A DNA stretch of 64,000 nucleotides, taken from contig VIIQ02000564.1 of the NCBI GenBank assembly GCA_007449985.2, forward strand, positions 1 through 64,000, written 5' to 3'. A program made the position numbers and the translations under genes. Positions 57,487 to 64,000 of this stretch are shown here, one piece after another. The stretch comes from Desmodesmus armatus. Its lineage: Eukaryota > Chlorophyta > Chlorophyceae > Sphaeropleales > Scenedesmaceae. A model generated the notes under the pieces. The model saw only the letters and a program-made list of their open reading frames with translations, was not told the DNA's origin and did not search any database. Numbering within the stretch: the first letter of the stretch is position 1; the number at the start of each line of letters is the position of its first letter.

Positions 57487-58944
57487 GTCTTGCTCAGCCA
57501 AGCATGCATTGTGTATGCGTACTCTGACGTTACGTTGCACGGTGCAGGGTGCCTGGAGGTGGGTGAGTCACCCGCCCGGGGCGGGTTTTGGCATGTGAGC
57601 TTGTTGACATGACCCTTGGCTGCAATGAATGCTGCCAGTGGTGTCAGCTCAGGGAGCGCGCCCGGCAGGCCTGCATGACGACAACACAGCCAACGACGTC
57701 TGTGGTCATGTGGACACTGTCACCAGCATGCTTTGCCGATTGACTGGGGTTGCCAGTGGCTGCCAGTGGCTGTGCACAAGCAAGCACTGCACTTGAGCTC
57801 CACCGTTGAGCTTTTGGGGTGTTGGCCAGACTGAGCTGAGCGGTCGCTGGTGTGGTGGATAGGGTAGTATCTAGAAGTGGGTGATGTAGGGCCAAGTTTG
57901 TGAGTGGATGAGGTCGCTATCTTGGTGCCGTATGTGTTGCTCTGCATGCATGTACTGTACACAGAGCACCCTGCCGGCTGCGGCGCTGCTTGGAGCCGCA
58001 TGGGCTGTTGAGTGAGTATTGAATGCCAACAACCATTGCTCTAGTCCGAGTTCATGTCCTAGAGAAAGAATGACACCATGTGAATTTCCACCCACTGGCA
58101 AGGGTGCGGGGGGGGGGGGGGATGCTGAGCCTGTCTAGGTGGTGAATCCATATTTGGTAGTGCCAATGGGTGATACGTTGCGTGGGTGGAGGTGGACTGG
58201 ACAACATCGAGCCACTCTGGGGTGAAGAGCACATGTTGAATGGTCCGCTTGTACTGCCTGTCTTGACATGTCTGGTCAAGTAACAATGTCTCGGCGTGCA
58301 GCATAATGTAAATGTGTACACAAACAGTGCAGCGTCTAGCAAAGTGGGTCATGATGGGTTGAAACCCGGAGGGCAGGTACAGAAACAACAACGCCCTGTG
58401 TACAATTACGTAATGTGTACTGCATCACCAAATATATGCTTTCAAGTTCAGCAGGAGATGGACACCTCGCACCTGAGACTACATCATCAGCCCAATTCAT
58501 AGCCACACAGTGCCACAACCCCATCCGCCAACGGGTATGAGCGGGTACACAAATGGGAGCATGTGCCTGCCAGGCTGGCAAAAGCTTTTACAGTGCAGAC
58601 TGATGAGCTATAGGTCAAAACCGCACCTCAACCTATTTATGCTTTCAATTGAGTCCACGTCGGTTTTCAGCTCCAAACTCCACACACATGGCTGGATTAG
58701 ATCATGACACACTTCTGCACACAGGGCTCTTCGCGACCCACCTGACGGACGAAGTAGCTTTTCGGCCGCACTCCACAAACATAATTGAGAAAAAAGAGGT
58801 GCACCAGAATAATCTCTCTTGCACCATGGGGTCTAGACCTGCTAAACCGCAGATCGCTGAAAAATAGGCAACGTGGGGCCCAATCAGCAAGCAAGACGAG
58901 CCTCTCCAACCTCCGTCTCTCTTCATATCGGGCCAGTTGCAGCC

Positions 58945-61604
58945 ATGGCGCACCACATGCTGCACCGGCAAATCTCTTCCCACAGCAGCACCTGCCAGTC
59001 GCGCAGGAGCGCTGGCAGGGTTGCAGATGCTGGCTGTTCTCGTCCATCAACATCCGGGCGCGCGCCCTTCGTGCCCCAGGCCGTGCTGACCACAAGCACA
59101 GCCCGTCTGCCCGCAACTCACCTGGAGTCCAGTGTGAAGGCGCTGGAGCAGCTCAAGACGTCCACTGTCAATCGTGAGTGTTACGTTATCCCCTTGTTAA
59201 TGTAATGCGACGTGCTTGGGGGGAATATCGGAGCTTACGAGGTCTACTGTCTCCACCACGCAGGCTATGCGTCGGAGACCAAGAACAGCATCATTGCGAT
59301 TGGTCTCACCATTCACAATGCACCAGTTGAGCTGCGTGAGAAGCTTGCAGTGCCTGAGGCAGAGTGGCCCCGTGCCATTGAAGAGCTCACAGCATATCCC
59401 CACATTGAGGAGGCAGCAGTGCTGTCCACCTGCAACCGCATGGAGCTGTACGTGGTGGCAGTCAGCTGGCACAGGGGTGTCAGGGAGGTTGAGGAGTGGC
59501 TCTCACGCTCCTCTGGGGTGCCCCTGGAGGAGCTGAGGCCCTACCTGTTCCTGCTGCGGGACCGGGACGCCACACAGCACCTGCTGCGTGTGTCTGGTGG
59601 CCTGGACTCCCTGGTCATGGGTGAGGGTCAGATCCTTGCGCAGGTCAGGCAGGTGTACAAGGTCGGCCAGAACGCCACAGGCTTTGGGCGCCAGCTCAAC
59701 GGCCTGTTCAAGCAGGCCATCACAGCAGGCAAGCGCGTGCGCAGCGAAACCAGCATCAGCACAGGCAGCGTGTCCGTCAGCAGCGCAGCAGTGGAGCTGG
59801 CTCAGCTCAAGCTGCCCACACACAACTGGGCAGATGCCAAGGTGTGCATCATCGGTGCCGGCAAGATGTCCACGCTGCTGGTGAAGCACCTGCTGTCCAA
59901 GGGCTGCACACAGGTCACCATCCTGAACCGCAGCCTGCCCAGGGCCCACGCCCTGCAGGAGGAGTTCCCTGACATGCAGATGGACATCCACCTCATGCCA
60001 GACCTCATGCAGTGCGTGGAGGACAGTGACGTTGTCTTTGCAGCATCAGGTGGGTTGGTTGCGCTGGGGTGCTGGGTGGGGGTGGGAGAGGCTGTGCGCA
60101 GCAGTGGTGGGTGGGTCTGGCAGCAGCAGAAGCACAACTGCTGCAGTTGGAAGTTCATGGTTGTGTTTTTTATGGGCGGGTGGTTCAGCAGCGACATGAA
60201 AGGGTAGGGGTTGCAATCTCTGCAGTGGGTATTGGCTGGCTGAAGCAGCAGCGTAAGATTGTGCCACTGGCCCTAAGCAACACATTTTACGAGCCTTTCC
60301 CATCTGCTTCAAATTATGCATGCTTCTGCGTTCCACCTATCCTGTGGGATACATCGGCATGCATAATCTGGAGCAGATGGCAAAGGCTCACAAGATGTGT
60401 TGCTTAGGGCACACCCCATGGTTAGCATTGCTGCTGTGGTGCTGTGCTTTGCTGCGTGTGCGGTACTGCGACTGACTGCTGATGCCACGCTTTTGCCCTT
60501 CCTGCTGTGCCCTGCCTTGCTACCGCCCTGCCGCTGCCCTTGCTGTCTCTGTTTTCGTGCACAGGCAGTGAGGAGCTGCTGATCCATGCAGAGGACATCG
60601 TCAACATGCCTCGCCGCAGCGATGCCGTCGGTGGTGTGCGGCGGTTTGTCGACATCTCAGTGCCCCGCAACATCGCCCCCGACATCAATGCAGAGCAGCA
60701 TGCTGGCATTGTGTACAATGTGGACGACCTCAAGGAGGTGGTGGTGGCCAACAAGGAGGCACGTGCAGCTGCAGCAGCAGAGGCAGAGATCCTGCTCAGG
60801 TGAGGCCAGCAGCTGGGCGCAAGGATCTTTTTTTGGGCGTGGGGGAGTGCAGCTGGATGCTTGGGGGTCGGCAGGCTAGGGAGCTGAGTGTGGGGTGCAG
60901 TGGAAGGGAGCTGCTTTGGGGTCACTGGGAGGGGTGTGCAAGCATCCAGCAGCTGCGGCTGTGGGTGTGGGGGTGGGGGTGGGAGCGGCACACTAATGGC
61001 AGCATCTGTGCATTTTTGCACGCCCTGTAGTGAGTCTTGTAGCAGTGCGCAACTTGACAGCTGGCAAGCTTCAGCGGCATGCACTGCTCACAGTAGGTGT
61101 TTTCATTAAGCAAGGGCGTGGCATATGGGTCCCGCTACGTCTCCAAAGTCCTGCCCTCAACATTCCCCTTGCGCATCGCTCTGTGCGGCCCTTGCTGTAT
61201 GCTGACTGGCTCTGCTCCTCTCCCTGCCCATGTCCCACTACCCACCCCTCCCTTCCCCATCCCCCATCCCCAGGGAGGAGCAGCGCTCCTTTGAGGCCTG
61301 GCGCGACAGCCTGGAGACCGTCCCCACCATCAAGGCCCTGCGTGCCAAGGCTGAGTCGATCCGTGCAGCTGAGTTTGAGAAGGCGCTCAGCCGGCTGGGT
61401 GAGGGCATGAGCAAGAAGCAGATGAAGGCGGTGGAGGAGCTCAGCAAAGGCATCGTCAACAAGCTGCTGCACGGTCCCATGACGGCGCTGCGCTGCGACG
61501 GCACAGACCCCGACGCTGTCGGCCAGACCCTGGCCAACATGGAGGCGTTGGAGCGCATGTTCCAGTTGGCGCAGCAGCAGGCAGCAGTCCCAGGCCGCAA
61601 GTAA
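58945..61604 (+). CDS. hemA: Glutamyl-tRNA reductase, plastid
   Basis: Four exons: 58945-59173, 59264-60049, 60565-60799 and 61274-61604, for 526 residues. The enzyme reduces glutamyl-tRNA(Glu) with NADPH to glutamate 1-semialdehyde, the committed step toward chlorophyll and haem. The first ~75 residues form a Ser/Arg/Ala-rich transit peptide. The catalytic domain has [10 protein letters not shown] with the active-site Cys133, then [20 protein letters not shown] and GKRVRSET. The NADPH-binding fold shows CIIGAGKMS and [21 protein letters not shown] and the [10 protein letters not shown] segment follow. The C-terminal dimerisation helices contain [14 protein letters not shown]. The length agrees with plant and algal enzymes. 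The ATG chosen is the first in frame after the leader. Intron 2 (60050-60564) holds a foldback element. Confidence 0.95.
60271..60409. mobile_element. Foldback/MITE-like element in hemA intron 2
   Basis: A ~54 bp left arm starting CCCTAAGCAACACA and a matching right arm ending TGTGTTGCTTAGGG pair with about seven mismatches around a ~30 bp loop. It is wholly within the intron. No clear target duplication is visible. Confidence 0.75.
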
Positions 61605-64000
61605 AGCTCCCGGCAGGCTTGCATTTTTGTGTGAGCATGCTGTGCTGACATTTTTGTGTGAGCGTGCTGCGCTGAGGCATGCTTGTGGTGCATGCGCCTG
61701 GTGAAGCAGCCATGTTTGTTTTGCAGCTGGCAACATCTGGCTGCTGTTGTTGTCTTCGTCTGTTGCGGGTGCTGGGGATGTGCATGGTTGAGTCCAGGGT
61801 AGGGTGTAGGTGGTGGGGTAGGTAGGCAGCGCTCTGAGAGGTCTGTGTGCAGGCAGGGGTGTGTTGTGATTGTTTGTGTGCATGGGCCCCGGCTCCTGGA
61901 GGGCGGGGTGAGAGTGAGGCCAGCTAGTTTGACTGCAGCTGGGTGCAGGTGCTGCTTTGACCACACACTTGCGCAGGGGGCATGCAAACGGGGCTTGCCC
62001 TTGCTGTCCCGCCTGACCTGATCTGGGCAGGGGCCATTTATGGCAGCGCGGATGGTGCAGGGTATGGATTTGTTGCGAGCTGCATTTGCAGGACAGCAGG
62101 TGTGCTGCTTCAGGTGACTGCTTGGATACAGTTGCTGTACCAAGAGCGGCGATGCAGTTGCCATTCGAGGGTTGTGTGTGCTGCAGGGTGTGTGATGTGC
62201 CTTCAGTTGTATAGAGTGAGTGTGTGACGGAGTGTGTGACAGGACGTGTGGCAGTTGACTGCCGTGGTGGGTGTGTTCGTGTGGTGCAGGTGCCTGGCAT
62301 GTGCATGGCCTGGAGTGTATCCGCACAACAGTCACAGCAGACCTGTTCGGGCGTTTTCAGCTTCCCAGCGCACACTGCTCGCACACTGCTGTAGTGAGCC
62401 GGACAGTGTGTTTGCAGTGGTCTGCTGTGTGCCCTGAGCTGATTGCAGCAGCATCTGTCATCTGGGGCCGCGCCCTGTTTGCCTGTTGGCACAGCCTGTG
62501 TGTGTTGACCAACGGGCAAACATATGCTCTGCACCCTAGGTGCAAGAACCTTGTAGCATCTTGATTATAAGATATGAATTCTCACGATCGGACGGCATGC
62601 TCGCATGCTTGCGGAAGGTATGCAGTCACGTAGGCTGTGGTGGTGTGTTTGTACATACGTGTTGAGTGGTTGAAGAGAAGGCTCTGCTGCAAGGCAGGGG
62701 GTGTGCCCTGCTGCTGCCTGGCAAGGGTGTTTTGTTGTATTTGCCCCAGGCTAGCAGTGTGCTGGTCAGCTGAGGCAAAGCCCCGGCTTGGCAGGCAGTC
62801 AGGCAGGCACGTGTAACATGCTGATGAGAGGTTTCAACGCCGTTTGCAAACCAGTTGTGGCAGCTGCTTGCAACAGTTGTGTGCATGGGTTGCGCACCTT
62901 GCTAATGCAGCCAGTGGATGCCCTTGAGCAAAATGTTGTGTGTTATGACAGATGGTCCTGGTTGCACTGCTCTTCCCATGTTGCGCTGCCTCCCATGTTG
63001 CGCTGCCTTGCAAGATCAAGCCTCCAATATAAAGTCTCACCCTGCCTGCTGAGCTGTATGCACGCCAAAAGCTACGCCTCCTGCACAGGAGAGATGCTTG
63101 CAAAGAGATGATGCAGGGGTTCAACAAAGCCACAGCCCTGCTGATTGGTACAAACTCGGCCTAAGCCTTTTGAAGAGTCATCGCACAGCTGGCAATTGGC
63201 TAGGGTTTGAGGCGCACACGCCATTGCAGTGACTGGTCCCAAAGTCAAGAGCGGCTGTGCTGCCCTGAGCGATTCAGCATCTCAGTGCAGAAACAAGCTT
63301 TGTGAAAGGGGGCCACTGCTGGCGGCAGCAACACAACATCCTTGTGCCCCAGCAGAGAGGTCTTGACTGCCGTCGGTCAGCAGGCCCTGACAGGCATCCA
63401 TTGTGATATAAGCAGCACGGATTGGATCCCCCAGTTTCACTGAAATATGTGTCATGTGGATTGGAGTGGGCTGGGGGCCAGTGCTGGGGGCAATATGCGC
63501 CCTGCAGCCTCAAGCAGGAGGGACTAAACCATTGCCTGAGACAGTGACTGCAAGCCACTGCTGGTAGCTTGGAAATTAGTTCCCACGAGAAGGTACAGTA
63601 ACGGTTACAAACGTAGGCAATGTGGTGCTCGTGCATGTTGGCCCTTTTTCGTGCCTGTGCAGGCTGTCATACAGGATGTACTTGGAGCAGCCCAGCAGTG
63701 GCTGAGCTGTTGGCTAGGAGCTGTATCAGTCACGTTGCAGCATTTTGACCTCCATCTTGTGCTAAGCTTCACCTGGCAGCTGCCTAAACTACAGACAGTC
63801 TGTGAAAACCGTTTGTAGTTTGGACACCTTGGAGCTTGAACTACTGGTTCTGGGCACACCCGCAATGTAACAATTTCAAGTTCTTATCAGATTGTTGGTG
63901 ATGAGACATGTTGGCGGAGGCCTGAGCATGTGCGAGTTTCCCACATTTGAACAGCAATTGTAACAGGCTGGCGTAACAGCTTGCTGCTGCTGTTGCAGGG
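61605..64000. other. Region 3' of hemA, no gene seen
   Basis: 2.4 kb without a supported gene on either strand. The long minus-strand frame across 61071-62534 is partly the shadow of hemA exon 4 and has no domain. A TGTAA lies at 62813. Nothing else stands out. Confidence 0.5.

Larger units (their letters stand above)
54392..58944. other. 4.5 kb region with gene fragments and hairpins
   Basis: No complete gene is evident. It includes the two fragment entries at 56026-56541 and 56957-57486, a palindrome at 55598-55616 (TGTACACAT/ATGTGTACA), a hairpin at 56599-56623, and a G run at 58109-58121. Confidence 0.5.

Noticed and set aside
61071..62534. 487-residue minus ORF
   Set aside because: Overlaps hemA exon 4 antisense; His/Pro/Thr-rich without motifs.

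Overview
The window is nuclear DNA of a green alga (Chlorophyta). The photosystem II subunit PsbW, a plastid glutamyl-tRNA reductase, spliced genes with canonical GT-AG introns, and Gln/Ala-rich coding sequence built on CAG/GCA repeats all fit a core chlorophyte. Species cannot be read from the sequence. Gene models below were built by hand by joining exons whose phases agree; coordinates are approximate only where stated.

Layout. (1) 1-18799: a head-to-tail array of a ~4.28 kb unit (five units, the first cut by the window edge). Each unit carries a split Tc1/mariner-like (DDE) transposase on the minus strand. Its ~0.8 kb intron is almost filled by an antisense ORF on the plus strand that looks like a Vsr/DUF559-type nuclease. 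Each unit except the fourth also holds a ~671 bp block (block B) with perfect terminal inverted repeats; the array ends exactly at one of these. (2) 19280-24214 (+): MADS-box transcription factor with a very long Gln/Ala-rich tail. (3) 24215-28996: gene-poor. (4) 28997-33747 (-): nine-exon gene for a 926-residue protein joining an SPX domain, a RING finger, an FCP1/SCP-like (NIF) phosphatase and a PHOSPHO1-like HAD phosphatase. (5) 34535-37016 (+): ubiquitin-like plus leucine-rich-repeat protein, divergent from (4). (6) 37817-38134 (-): small one-pass membrane protein. (7) 38441-39941 (+): actobindin/beta-thymosin repeat protein. (8) 41131-46606 (+): three tandem GDSL/SGNH hydrolase copies, the first a pseudogene. 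(9) 47407-49879 (+): ribose-phosphate pyrophosphokinase. (10) 53318-54391 (+): psbW. (11) 58945-61604 (+): glutamyl-tRNA reductase. The remaining stretches hold short ORF fragments, hairpins and low-complexity tracts.

How the genes relate. PsbW and glutamyl-tRNA reductase serve photosynthesis, and PRPP synthase supplies nucleotide and amino-acid synthesis. The SPX-RING-NIF-PHOSPHO protein is the most striking item. It joins the phosphate-status sensor of plants (SPX), the NLA-type ubiquitin ligase arrangement (SPX-RING), and two HAD-fold phosphatases. One of those belongs to the family that releases phosphate from phosphocholine and phosphoethanolamine. Two of its exons each carry parts of two domains, so it is not simply neighbouring genes.
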